Shown in pieces: positions 10,314 to 23,866 of a stretch of DNA of 64,000 nt. Numbering within the stretch: position 1 is the first letter of the stretch; each line of letters opens with the position of its first letter. Position numbers and translations under genes: made by a program. The stretch comes from Monosiga brevicollis MX1 (Eukaryota > Opisthokonta > Choanoflagellata > Craspedida > Salpingoecidae): positions 277,694-341,693 of the forward strand of contig NW_001865047.1 in the NCBI RefSeq assembly GCF_000002865.3. The letters are read 5' to 3'. Below the pieces are notes generated by a model. That model was not told where the DNA came from. It made no database searches and saw only the letters and a program-made list of their open reading frames with translations.

Positions 10314-12027
10314 CTAGTTGGCAGCTCCGCTGCCGTCCTCATTCAGGGCGGCCGCGTGAATATCAACATGGTCCTCCATGAACGAGGAGATAAAGTAGTA
10401 GCCGTGATCGTAGCCTTCGTGCTTACGCAACACAACCTATGCGTGTGGCGGGTGGGGTGGGGTGGGGTGCAGGGCGGGGTGCAGTGTATGATAAAGGACG
10501 TGAAGGAAAAGGGTGCCGACTTCACTGCACTGCGCTTTGGAGGCAGTGTGCGTGCGTGGCAAACGGCTGGAATGGAGTGCGCACCGAAATGTTGGGGTTG
10601 GCTGCCGCGGCGCGCACAAAGGCTTCGGGCTCGAGGTCTTTATCCTTGTAAAAGCCATCATTGGTTCCCTGTCATGTGGAGATTGGCGCATGAGACGCAA
10701 TGTCAAGGCCGTGTATACAGCATGAGGGCTCTGAAGACCGAGGCCATTGCGTGGGGACCAGAGGCGTCGAGGCGAGCTCTAGCTAGCTAATGCACAGACA
10801 CCGCCCAAAGCCATCAGACCTGATCGATCAAAATGTCCATCATGGGGCCGTTGTAGCTGCCGACCAGACAGGTGGCATCGTAAGCCTCCATGGCTGCCTT
10901 GTCGTCACCGAGATAGCCCTTGAGGGCCTTTGAAGCCACGGGCGTCACACTGCAAGGTTACATGAGGAGTCGGAGTGAGTCAAGGTGCCTGTGCCCCCGG
11001 TAAGAAAGCACAGGGGCATGCGTGGTCAGCATACCTGGGGTTGCAGATGGGGGCAAAGGCCGTCACACTGGCATACTGGCCAGGACATTTCAGGGCACAA
11101 ATGAGGGCTCCATGGCCACCCATGCTGTGGCCAAAAATGGACTTGGTCGCGGTCACGGGCAGCTCCTATGAGATGTCAACGTTGACATGAGTGTTCAGTT
11201 GTTGGCGCGCACAAAAAGAATGTTGGGTCGACGGACCTTTTCTACCAGGGCAGGTAGCTCCTTGGTGACATAGTCGAACATGTGGTAGTGCTTGGACCAA
11301 GGTTCCTGGGTGGCATTCAGGTAGTAGCCTACAAGCGCCGTTGCGTATGCGTGAGCGTGTGGTGGCGCGAAAGTTGGCCCGAGCAAGACATCGACTCCCG
11401 AGCAAGACATTGACTCTCTGCGCGACATACCGGCACCGGTGCCGAACTGCCAAGTATCGTCTTCCCCCTCAAGATTGACGCCGCGTGGTGAGGTATCTAT
11501 CAGGAAACGGCAATGAGGTGCGACGCAAGGTGCCAAGCGCCAGCGAAAGCGGGTGTTGATCTACCGGGGCACACGAGAGCAATGTTGTGCTTGGCACAGA
11601 TGCGCTGTGCGCCGGCCTGATTAAGAGAGGGATGGGGGATCCATTGATGAGTGAGCCCTTCTGGACGACGAGGGCCATCCAGAGACAACGTTGCAGAGGC
11701 AGGGATGAGCGCCAAGCTTGGGGCGGGGCGGGGTTTTGCGGAGCAGACCTTGGTGATGACATTCTGCTCGGTACAGGTCAGGCCCGACAGGTAATACAGA
11801 ACTGGGACCTTGCGCGACTCGGCCTATTGTAGCAACTGAGAAGATGAGGCAACGTGCGTGTGTGCACGTGCGTGTGTGGCAAAGTAAGATGTTCTTGGCT
11901 CGGGTGCCGATGGCGCGCTGAGCAGCGGAACACGCACAGCAGGGGGAAGGTACACGGCAAAGCGCATGTTGCACTTGAGGGTTTCACTGTCATGGCTGTA
12001 GACCTGTGAGGTACCACCACGCAGCAT
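10314..12027 (-). CDS. ESD: S-formylglutathione hydrolase (esterase D)
   Basis: A multi-exon gene for the serine esterase that hydrolyses S-formylglutathione to formate and glutathione. Exons read, from the start: [12 protein letters not shown]...[41 protein letters not shown] with [52 protein letters not shown] with [19 protein letters not shown]; and [17 protein letters not shown]. The triad is visible: Ser in GHSMGG, Asp in DILIDQ and His in GYDHGYY. The ATG at 12027 gives the expected short N-terminus before the conserved [11 protein letters not shown]. The stop is TAG (CTA at 10314-10316). The gene is head-to-head with the class III alcohol dehydrogenase that makes its substrate, 716 bases between starts. 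Confidence 0.92.
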
Positions 12028-12743
12028 GAGAGATGAGCTCACCCACCCAAAAGGCTACGGCCAGAGCAAGTGGTGGCGAGTGGTCTCACGAGCTGGCGAC
12101 CGTCAAAGCACTTGCTGCACGATTCCTCCTTGAGAGCCATTTTCAGCGTTGGAAGCACGATAATCTATCCAGATCAATCCCGACGCCAAGCGCACACAGT
12201 CCTAACCATGAGAACATGCATTTGAATTGCATTCACCATGATATCGTTATGATACCGCCGGCTCGTCACTCCCGCTGCCTCAGCTGCCCCGACCCCGGAA
12301 CGCCGCCATATCGGCTCCAAACTCCACTGACCAGAGAGAGAGAGAGAGAGAGAGAGAAAATAAGACGAGAAGGACGTGTGCCTGTGTGGTGATTTTGGCT
12401 TGATATGATGTGGAAGCGTGCGTGAGACGTGTGACACGGTCAGAGGGAGGGAACGCAGCTGCTTCACACGTATTTGTCAGACAATTTACTGTCGCATGCG
12501 CGTTTGGGTCGTAACAGTGTGTGAAAGAATGGTGTGGTCATGCGCTCTCTCTCTACCGCATGTGCAGCGGCTTGGTCTTCTCTCTGCAATGTTATGTAAA
12601 ACGCTTTAAAACCCAACCGCTTGTGCAGCACGAACCTCACTCATCTCTGACATTTCTTCGAAATCTCTTCATCTCTCTAATTTCCGTGTTTCATTTTCTT
12701 CTTGCGTCTTCTCTCTCTCTCTCTCTCTCTCATATATATCAAA
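12028..12743. promoter_or_regulatory. Shared divergent promoter region of ESD and ADH5
   Basis: 716 bases separate the two start codons and contain no supported ORF. A GA tract at 12333-12357 reads CT toward ESD. A CT tract at 12708-12731 reads CT toward ADH5, only 13 bases before its ATG, so it is likely to lie in the leader. The promoter role is inferred from position. Confidence 0.55.
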
Positions 12744-15264
<2,521 letters not shown>

Positions 15265-15627
15265 AATTCCCGTCTGGGCAAAGCTTATGTGGAGTTGTGG
15301 TACTTGTGTCGTACGGGACTTTGGGATCCTTTGTGCTCGGTCAAAAACACACAATCTGGTGGACTGGCCGTGTTACGCGAGGTGGCAGGGGTTCACCATC
15401 AATTGACCAGTGACTTTCCACACGAAAGTGATGTGTCGGCGAGAGGCAGCCCCTGAATATGGTGCTTCTGAAGAAAGCATGGGCGTCTTGCTGCCGTGTC
15501 GTGGGACGAGTTGGCACCCAAACAAGATGCACACAAACATGCACACAGCAAGTGGAGAAGAGATCAATGGCATTACGTATCTCAAGACAATAAGGCACAC
15601 TGGTGCTTGGGTGATGAGCGTGTGGAT

Positions 15628-17537
15628 TTATTGGTCTGCCACCAGCAGTGTGCCGGGCAAGATGTAGTCGCACGCCGCAAGCTCAGTATGCGCCTTCAAG
15701 AGTTCGTCCAGACCTGGGCGGTCGCTGTCCTGAATAAACTGCAGCGGCTTGGCCTCCTTGCCAGTCTAGAGTATTCAAATAACGGCCCATAAGTATTCGC
15801 GGTCCCGATCTTGGAGGAGGCGAAGGGCAGACAAGAGCATACCGTAGCACCAGAAGAGGCGAAATCGTTGCGGCTCGAGCTTGTGGCCTTGCCATCACCA
15901 TGGGCATCCTTGCCAAAGACGTGCGCGAGTTCCCCGGCTTGGAGTTGAAAGTCTGAATCTGGGTACAGAGCAAGCATCATTGCTTGGATCATGGCTTCTT
16001 TGTGGGCCAGTAGTTCTTCATAGCGCAGGGTGGCATGCCAAAAGCCACGTTGGGCCAGCTTCCAGGCCTCGTCCATGGAGGAGAGCCACATCATAAACTG
16101 AAAGCCCACGATACCAAGGGCATGAATCGTTGACTTGTTGAAGCGTTCCTCCTCCAGGAGTGGGGCCACCTGGCCAAGGAAAGACGAAAAGGCAGCCAAA
16201 GAGAATAAGACAGCGCGCGAGGCACGCGTTTTGGTTTTTGAGAATACAGGTGAAGAGAAGCAAAGGCTGGTAGGACTGACCGAGCGCAGGAAAGGAGCCA
16301 TCCAGGTGAGCTGCACGAGATAGGCATCAAGGCCCCAAGTGCGCATAAACTTGACCACGGCGTTGTTGCTAAAGGCCATCAGGAAGGAATCGAGGGTGGC
16401 GAGCGCCTCTCGATACAAGAACACTTGCTGCAGCCGAGTCAAGGCAGGGCCGGGGAGGTGTGGCATCAAAATGGGGTGAGAATACCGAGCAGGCAAAATG
16501 TGTGCCGAGGTGTTTGGTTCACACTTAAAAAAAAAAAAAGTATGACATGCTTCAAGACAGTGCGTCGGGTTCGCACCTTGGCGGCCGGAGAGCCTTGGGC
16601 GAGCAGGTCGGCAATGAGCACGACAAAGGCACGGAACTTGATGGCAAGGAAATCGCTGCCGCCGTCGTGTTGGTCGTGACGCAGGTAATGGAAGGCCAGA
16701 TGTGTTGTCACGGCGGCGCTCCATGCTTTGGTTTCCGAGGAGGAAATTTCGCCGTCCCGCCATGCAAAGGTGAGTTGGCTGTAGGCGTCGGGTTCTGAGA
16801 GGGAGCGGACGCCGTTGCTGTGATCCATGCACTTGCTGAGCAGAGTTGAACCACAGCGGCCCGTGGAGTGCAGTAGAATGACGCGGTCCATGCGATCCTG
16901 CAGGCTGGTGCCCACCACCTTTTGAACTGCGGCAGCAAATTGGTCGGCACCAATGACGAACACACGCTGGGCGTTGCGGCGCTGTTGCTGGTAAAAAAAG
17001 GCAGCGTTGTCGTTATCGACCTTGGCCTCCACGAGGACAATGGCGTGGGCCACACGATCGTAGGTGTAGACGTGAACTTTTTCATCCTGCAAAGGCCGCA
17101 TTCGCATGAGCGTGGTTTGCGGCCAATCCCTCCAAGAGAGAGGGGTCCGGGGAAAAACAAAAAGCTTACGCGCAGGAGCGGCAGGATATCGAGCGTCTTG
17201 CGCTCTGAAAATGGGGCAAAGTCACTCAGCTCGGCAGTGCTTTCCTCCTCTGCAATGCGCCGAAAACGCGAATCAGGCCACCAGCAAATGTGTTTGAAGG
17301 GGGAAGCGAGCGCAAGGGCGAGCAAGACAAGAGTCGGGCGTCGAGCTGCTTCCACGTACGGACAGGTCCCTTGGAGGTGCCACCGGTGCCCTCGAAAATC
17401 AGCTCCAAGCACTCGTGCGGACCCAGCTGAGCCAGCTCCTCAATGGAGACCAGGGGCTCGGAATCGGCTGGTTTGGCCATCCATTTGTAGATGATCAAAC
17501 CGATCACCACGGCGACCGCAGCTTCGAGAATTGCCAT
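15628..17537 (-). CDS. Membrane-anchored sulfotransferase-like protein
   Basis: The exons give a protein of roughly 400 residues. The start at 17537 begins MAILEAAVAVVIGLIIYKWM, a single N-terminal transmembrane anchor typical of Golgi enzymes. The large exon (about 16590-17090) carries LLHSTGRCGSTLLSK, which resembles the 5'-phosphosulfate-binding loop of PAPS-dependent sulfotransferases. The next exon has QVFLYREALATLDSF, like the 3'-phosphate-binding motif (R then S). The last exon ends DYILPGTLLVADQ with TAA (TTA at 15628-15630). The acceptor substrate cannot be told. It is convergent with ADH5 (363 bases), and a GA tract about 460 bases upstream reads CT toward it. The alternative is a sulfotransferase-fold protein of other function, as the match is to motifs only. 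Confidence 0.7.
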
Positions 17538-17898
17538 CGTTGCGGGCGTCAAAGAAATGCTCGAGAAAGATATCACCTCGCCACGCTCTCCACGCGATCC
17601 AGTTGCCCTGATGTGCACCCTGAGCGTCCAAAAGTCAAGATATCAAAGCCAGTGAGCACGTGGCGAGCCGAGTGCAACACCCGGCCGCAAAAGCCCAACT
17701 CCAACACGTGCATTCGTGCAAACAGCGTCCCCAACGCGCTCCAAGACCCTTCAACACCAAGCAGCGAACCAAACCACCAGCATCAAGGCAGAGCATCAGC
17801 TACCCCTCAGACCCAGCACAGCCACCAGACGGCAATCTCCTTTCTTGTCCAGCTAAACACCCGCCCCCTCCTGCCCCCCACTCGCTGCCGTTTCTCCA

Positions 17899-18000
17899 CC
17901 CCCCCCCCCCCCCCNNNNNNNNNNNNNNNNNNNNNNNNNNNNNNNNNNNNNNNNNNNNNNNNNNNNNNNNNNNNNNNNNNNNNNNNNNNNNNNNNNNNNN

Positions 18001-18057
<57 letters not shown>

Positions 18058-18100
18058 GAGATGAATGTGTGTCAAAGCCCACACTACCGCATAACAACAA

Positions 18101-18138
<38 letters not shown>
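17899..18138. repeat. Poly-C, assembly gap (86 N), (GA)n and (GT)n tracts
   Basis: A run of C ends at 17914. N covers 17915-18000. A pure GA tract covers 18001-18053 and a GT tract about 18103-18138. The gap clearly marks a repeat that could not be read through, so the distance between the two flanking divergent genes is not reliable. Confidence 0.95.
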
Positions 18139-18141
<3 letters not shown>

Positions 18142-18360
18142 TCAATCCTCGGCATCGCGCATCGCGTTGAATCGATTGATGTTCAGCAGCAGCAGGATGG
18201 CAGTGGCGGCGTCGCTCGTGGGGCAGTGAAGAGTTGGAGCGGGGCGTCACTATCCTTTGCTGGATTAGCAGGGTGCGGGTGCGGATTCGTGTGGTCCAAA
18301 TGCCTTGTACTCACCAAGTTTGATCTTGGTGGGATTGGCCCTCGTGAGGAAGCGGGCATC

Positions 18361-20021
18361 ATGGCGGATTTGGGTTTGAATATTAGCGGCATGGTCATCC
18401 ACGAGGCCGAGGCGAGGCCACCTAATCACATCATGGCAGCCGCTGCGGTCACGGTACCAGATCCTTCCATGGCCTCATCGCCATTGCCGTATCTCGAGGA
18501 CATGTCCCTTTATGGCATGGGGGCATCAGGTTCCTCGGCGCCCGCGAGCCTGCGCCGTCCCTCCCTAAGCTCTCCCAAGCGACGTTCGTCTGCGCGTAGT
18601 CGTCCAGCTCCATCTCTCGTGCAACGGCCTGTCTCGGTGACAAGCAGCAAAATGTCTTCCACTCGATCATCCCCGAGCCGTAAATGCCGCTCGACTAGCC
18701 CTGGTGCAGGCAGGGGGGCGCGCTCACCCATCCGACGAACAGCCTCCACGTCGTTGGCTACCAGCTCGCCACCTGTGCTAGGAAGCGGGTCGCCGCGCCG
18801 CAAGAAAGTTGCGCATTTGGCCATGACCGCACGGCCGCCCCCAACAGTCCGACGGCCACTGTTGCGCACCAACCAAGCCGAATCCGCGACCCTCTCACGA
18901 TCAAGCCTAGATGATTTGGGATCAGCTCGCGAGGCTCCGGCTGCCGCAGCTGCACGCATCGTGGCCCGCCGCGCTGGTGCGTTGCGATCGTTACCTGATC
19001 CATTGTTGCCTCACGACGTCATACCCTGTCGCTCCGTTGCTTCTTACGCCACCGGCCATTGTTCTTGTGATCAGAAGCGCGACCCATGGCGCCACCACGC
19101 ACAACTCCCCGCCGCTGCGTGCTGGGGCACGCTGGTCGCACTAAACCTGGAGCGTTGCCCAGCCCTCCCCCTGGTTTGTACACGCACCGGCGTACTTTGG
19201 GTGATTGCTGGCGCCTCATCCCGAAGCAGCTTAACGCTGTTGTCCATCATGTTGTCTCACTTCCGTGTGTGCGTGTGTGCGTGTGCGTGGGTTTTAGGAA
19301 CGCCCGACTCGGAATATTGGGATACCGTGGCTTTTCCCTCGTTGTGCGACGCCTCGGCCCAGGTCCATGTGGCCAAGGTACGCCAACTTTATGCTGCTGA
19401 CACCATGTGTAGGCTGTCACGTAGATCAACTCATATACAGCTCAACTCTGACAGCTCTTGCAGAAGATAGCGGCTGAACGGCAGCAGCTGGCTCAAAAAG
19501 CTCGCGCGACAGCACAAAAAAACGAGGCTGATGATCGGCGCATCGCACAGCAGGTTGCCATCCAGCGCGAAATGGAGTACCAGCGTCGTGTCATCGACAT
19601 TCTAAACCGGGCCATGCTACGCCACGAAGAAAAGCAGTTTGCAGCATTTATGGACGCATGCCAGCGCCAGCCGACCGACGCCGTTGCCATGGACGACCAA
19701 GAGATCAGTGACTCGGACGACGAAGCGCCTCAGCGAGGTCCCACACCCATTGCCGTCGTTCTGCCGCCGGCCACGGAAGCGCGCCCGCCTCAGTGTCGGG
19801 CTGATTCCGAATCGTCCGACTCGGATGAGAACCCCCACACTGAACAGGCCTCCGAATTGGCGTCTGTCACTTCCTCACTTGAGCCGGGCGCCGAGGTGGT
19901 ACGTGAGGAGCTGGTGGCCGATGAGCCTGGCGACGGGGTGATCTCGCCTCTCGATTCGCCTCTGCATGACGAATCAGCCACCGAGGTGGATGAGGACGAA
20001 ACCATGACCATGCTTTCATGA
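18361..20021 (+). CDS. Unrecognised Ser/Arg-rich protein with coiled coil and acidic tail
   Basis: At least three exons. Exon 1 (ATG at 18361 in CATCATGG) has a short hydrophobic-polar start MADLGLNISGMVIHEAE, then about 170 residues rich in Ser, Pro and Arg with many SPKRR/RSPSR-like basic clusters. A small exon near 19300-19377 reads SEYWDTVAFPSL and HVAK before a GTACGC donor. The last exon (from about 19465) begins KIAAERQQLAQKAR, continues as a charged coiled coil, and ends in an acidic Ser/Asp/Glu-rich tail with DEDETMTMLS and TGA at 20019-20021. The middle (about 19010-19300) is unresolved. No family is recognised. The architecture would suit a cytoskeletal or RNA-associated protein, but no function is assigned. 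Confidence 0.55.
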
Positions 20022-20142
20022 GTGGCTCTCCCAATCCGCCCATGCCGTGACCCGGTCTGCTACGCAGGCGCGACGCTGTGCGTCAAACCCACCTGCCAAT
20101 CGATCTTAGCGAATACTAGCACGTAAAAACTTACTCTTCGCG

Positions 20143-20183
20143 AGAGTTTGAGAGAGAGGTTTAGAGAGAGAGAGGTTGAGAGA

Positions 20184-20218
<35 letters not shown>

Positions 20219-20276
20219 TGAGAGGTTGAGAGAGAGGTTGAGAGGTTGAGAGAGAGAGTTTGGGAGAGAGTAGAGC

Positions 20277-20328
<52 letters not shown>
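20143..20328 (+). repeat. GA-rich degenerate repeat
   Basis: GA tracts interrupted by GGTT units (GAGAGGTTGAGA repeats). It lies 125 bases upstream of the JmjC gene in GA orientation on the sense strand, opposite to most of the other promoter tracts in the window. Confidence 0.9.
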
Positions 20329-20452
20329 GCATTCAAAGTGCGTGACATTTTTCACCCTGATTTTTTTGGTTGCATGCAAAAATTTTGATCTTGCTGTTTG
20401 AGAGAAGTTTGTGTGCGCTCTGCTCTGCTGCTGGGGTCGTCCTCATGCAGCG

Positions 20453-21742
20453 ATGAGGTGGCTGGGAGCGGTGGTACTGCTTCTTTCAGGTGCATGGAGG
20501 CCAGGAGCAGGGCTGGGGTCGATTGCCGTGCTCAACGCCGAGGAATGGCGGGCTTCACAGCCCTGGACTGGCCATCAAGCCGTCGTGGTTCGTCAGTTTT
20601 TGCCCCCAGAGCAGGTGACAGCTTTTCGCCAGCGGCTTTACAGTGAGCTGCCCACCGACCAATTGGTGGCCATCAAGGACAGCACAGCGCTTGCACAACA
20701 AGGTCTTGTCCCTTTGCAAATTACCAATGCTCTTTTGCTAGTTGGGGGCTGATGGACGGCGCTCAATGGACTCGCACAACCCTAGGGCGCCGCTTCCGAC
20801 TCTTGGGCGATCTTCGCCAACAACCCGGTTGCTCCACCCGACCAGGTTTGGCCTGCCTTGCGGATGCAGCCCGACCCAGGCTTGGCCCTGGTCATGCAGT
20901 GGAACTCGGTCGTTGATGACACGCCCCTACCCCTGCGTAGGTTATGAGAATGCCGTCGTTTTTGGCCACGAGTTTCTGCAGCAGCTTCAAGCCCACGACG
21001 TCTTGCCACCCCGTGCAGACTGGCAGCAACTGTACAATCGGTAGGCCATCGGTTTTGTCGCCTTGAACATGTTTTTGCGTGCGCGCTCACACATTCCGTT
21101 GAACAGAGCCAGGCATGAGAACACAAACCTCATCTGGCACCTGCGCACATACCACGGCGTCCGGGTAGGAGCGATCTGGCTCTGGTCGAGGCGGGGGTCG
21201 GCGGCACGGGCTGTGGACTTCCCTGGCATTGGCATGATGCCGTGCTGGGCAATGTTCTTTTGACTGGCAAAAAGCGGTCAGTCACAAAAGCCTCCATCTT
21301 CGGCGTGCTGCACATGCCGCCACCGCTCAATGTGCATGCACAGGTGGCTGGTGAGCCACCACCGCCCTTTATATGCCGTGGATCAGTTGACTTCAGCCAG
21401 TTTTCAAAGCGCCTACTTGAATCCAAAGTATAAGAGTTACATCACCAGCATTGATCTCTGGCCGGGTGAGAAGCTGTTTGTGTGCCTATCTTGGGGTGCA
21501 GCTCGTCACGCCTCTGCTGCATGTACCAGCGAGCATCCTCATGCCGCGTTGCCCCATTAGGTGACATGATGGTATTGCCTGCGGGAGTTTTACATAGCAC
21601 CTTGAATCTGGCTCCAGCCGCCTTTGCTGTCCTGGGGACGAGCGCTCGCGTGGCCTGGCCTGCTCCCGACGCACTCTCGCAACAAGTGGTTTGTTGCACC
21701 CGTGGCCCGCTCGTGGTTGCATGCCCACACGGTTGGCGCTGA
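20453..21742 (+). CDS. Secreted/ER JmjC (cupin-like) oxygenase-type protein
   Basis: The start MRWLGAVVLLLSGAW is a likely signal peptide. Exons that fit together include VVVRQFLPPEQVTAFRQRLY; SDSWAIFANNPVAP with LVMQWNSVVDD; YENAVVFGHEF; HDAVLGNVLLTGKKR spliced (intron about 21277-21341) to WLVSHHRPLYAVDQ; SYITSIDLWPG; and GDMMVLPAGVLHSTLNL. The order HD-G-KKRW ... GD-PAG-LH is that of the iron- and 2-oxoglutarate-binding double-stranded beta-helix of JmjC/cupin-8 proteins: His-Asp in HDAV and the second His in VLHS. The substrate is unknown; a lumenal location is inferred from the signal peptide. Near 20935-20945 the reading frame changes without room for an intron, so there may be a sequencing error or my exon model is wrong. 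The stop at 21740-21742 is tentative. Confidence 0.55.
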
Positions 21743-21767
21743 GTATGTCGACCTGATGGCACTTTAG

Positions 21768-22499
21768 ATGAAGTTGGCAGCATGTCAGCATGACCAGTTG
21801 CTTCCAGGACAAGGCACATGGGCGGTAAGGTGGTGGGTTGGTCATCGCTGCCTCGCTGCTCACCCTCTTTGCTTGCTCTGGCATGTGCTTGCTCACGACT
21901 TCGACGACTGGTTCACGCAGACGTGCGCCACCACTCGTGCCGCCCTGGACTGGCTGCCTTCGGTTCACGTCCAACGCTGCTTACTGGCCTTGCTTCAGCC
22001 CACACCGAGTATGGGTGCCTGTCGCTGTGCTAATGACTCAAGGCCTCACCGCGATGCCACGCCCTGCCAGCTGGCAGCCCTGGTGTTTGGTCCAAACATG
22101 GCACAGAGCCGACAAACGGCCATGGATAAGTCTTGGTTGCATGTAGGCCAACTGCACCCACTTGACTGCTTTGTAATCTTGATGCTTCATGACCAAGGGC
22201 CTGGGGTGGACGTGTGCTTGAAACGGATGGCTGCGCTGGTCACGAGCCATGCCGTCGCCGTAGCAACGCAAATTCGTGCCCTGCACATTTTGTATCGGAT
22301 TTGGGGACAGGGTCGCCATCGCACCCCCGTTCTTCGGGCTCTACTCGAGACGTATTTGGCTGCACCGGCACCGTCCATGTACCAGGGTGCCCACGGCAGC
22401 CAGGCCAGAGCGGGTCTTGCCGCGAGAGAAGTCGTGCTTGGGCAGGTGTTTACGTCACTGAGCCCAGCAGAGGTTGAGCGCGATCTTCGACGCTTATAA
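21768..22499 (+). CDS. Unassigned helical ORF, possibly the 3' part of the JmjC gene
   Basis: An open frame of 243 codons begins 26 bases after the putative JmjC stop. Its first 30 residues look poor (Cys/Trp-rich), but from about 21890 it reads as ordinary protein: HDFDDWFTQTCATTRAALDW, QLAALVFGPNMAQSR, LHPLDCFVILMLHD, QIRALHILYRIW, TPVLRALLETYLAA and a final SPAEVERDLRRL then TAA. The helical Leu-rich pattern in the second half resembles a repeat or CID/HEAT-type bundle, but I cannot name a family. The close spacing on the same strand makes it possible that this is a downstream exon of the JmjC gene rather than a separate gene. Confidence 0.4.
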   Translation: MKLAACQHDQLLPGQGTWAVRWWVGHRCLAAHPLCLLWHVLAHDFDDWFTQTCATTRAALDWLPSVHVQRCLLALLQPTPSMGACRCANDSRPHRDATPCQLAALVFGPNMAQSRQTAMDKSWLHVGQLHPLDCFVILMLHDQGPGVDVCLKRMAALVTSHAVAVATQIRALHILYRIWGQGRHRTPVLRALLETYLAAPAPSMYQGAHGSQARAGLAAREVVLGQVFTSLSPAEVERDLRRL

Positions 22500-22652
22500 A
22501 TTCTTGCTACGTTGGTTGTTCACACGTCTAAAACAAAAGTATCCGCGACCTACAGAAACAGGGCCGCCTCGAGGCGGCGCACCTAAGGGCCGGTTTTGCG
22601 ACGCATGAGAGCAACCACAACCTGCTGCAGATGCGCTAGCCGGATGCCCCAA

Positions 22653-23478
22653 TCATTCCAAAATAGCCGATGAGTCGCTGACCTGACGGACAATCCACGG
22701 TTCGCGCGTGGAGAGTGGCTCAACTAGAATGGCTTTTGCACCCAATCGATTTGCAAACACAATATCCGTCAAGACCTAACGTCCAGCGAGATATGAGGCT
22801 GAGGCCTGTAGTAAGTGAGAGGCCAAAAAAACAAAACAAACCAAAACACCAGTGCAACACTAGACATACACCCCCCCTGACTGGCCATAGGCCGAGCAGG
22901 GGACAAGATGCAGTGCTGTTGTGAGCCGCGAGAGGCAAGCCGACATACACGATCACCGATCACCGCAATGCGGTCGGGCTGTATGTCCGAGCCCAAGTAG
23001 CGCATGACCTCGGCACAACATTCAAGGCTCGGCTTTTTGTCTGCGTGCGGAATGACGGGGACACCAAGGGCTGTTTGCACGGCACGCGCCTCGCTGCCGT
23101 CCTTGTCGTCGCTGGAGCCAGCCGAGTTGGAGAGGATGTAGACGCGGGGTCGTTGTCGCAGTTCCTGCCAGGCTGACGCCACACTTGGATGCGCTTCAAG
23201 GGCATACGGCGTGGTAATGCAGTTGTCCTTGTCAAATATCAACACATCATAATCGGCGGCTGGGGCAGCCGAGGCCACATCGGCAATGGCTGTAGTCGCG
23301 ATGTGAGCGCTCACAGTGACAGCATCAAAAACCCGCAGCCTCTCTGTCTCTGTGCAATTCAAAAAGGATGCCTCCAAACAGACTTACATTGACATCTCAA
23401 CGCGGGTCGCGCCAGTCCAGGGCGGAGCACAGCTGCCGCAAACGCCACCAAGCCCGGGGCATTAAACGCCTGCACCAT
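22653..23478 (-). CDS. Mitochondrial phosphatidylglycerophosphate phosphatase, GEP4/YqeG type (HAD family)
   Basis: About four exons. The protein begins MVQAFNAPGLVAFAAAVLRP, like fungal Gep4, which dephosphorylates phosphatidylglycerophosphate in cardiolipin synthesis. After an intron (donor GTAAGT near 23388) the HAD core follows: VLIFDKDNCITTP (nucleophile Asp in the DxDN motif), VYILSNSAGSSDDKDG (motif II Ser), PVIPHADKKPSLEC (motif III Lys) and IAVIGDR (motif IV). A further exon near 22695-22772 gives VLTDIVFANRLGAKAILVEP, the expected C-terminal Asp and membrane-proximal segment. The end at 22653 follows the simplest read-through; another short exon could extend to about 22585. The ATG is only 28 bases from a long CT tract. 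Animals generally use PTPMT1 instead for this step. Confidence 0.85.
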
Positions 23479-23498
23479 CTTCGACAGAGAGTGAGAGC

Positions 23499-23690
<192 letters not shown>

Positions 23691-23866
23691 GAACTGCTTG
23701 TAACAAATTATCTGACAATCTTAAAACGTGTTGTGTGTGTTCATTTTTTTTTTTCTGTTTTTGGCGGGAATCGTATCGTTTAGGCGGTGGCGGAGGAGGA
23801 GGAGGAGGAGGAGGAGCGGGGGTTTGCGGCGGGTTTGTCGTGGGCGGTTGGGGTTGGTGTGTGGTC

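Noticed and set aside
10257-10790. Plus-strand open frame of 177 codons
   Set aside because: It overlaps the C-terminal exons of S-formylglutathione hydrolase, which are certain from the GYDHGYY and PEAFVRAA blocks.
22555-22590. CCTCGAGG hairpin (CCGCCTCGAGGCGG) between convergent genes
   Set aside because: The palindrome is real but short. In a eukaryotic intergenic region it is no evidence for a terminator or RNA gene.
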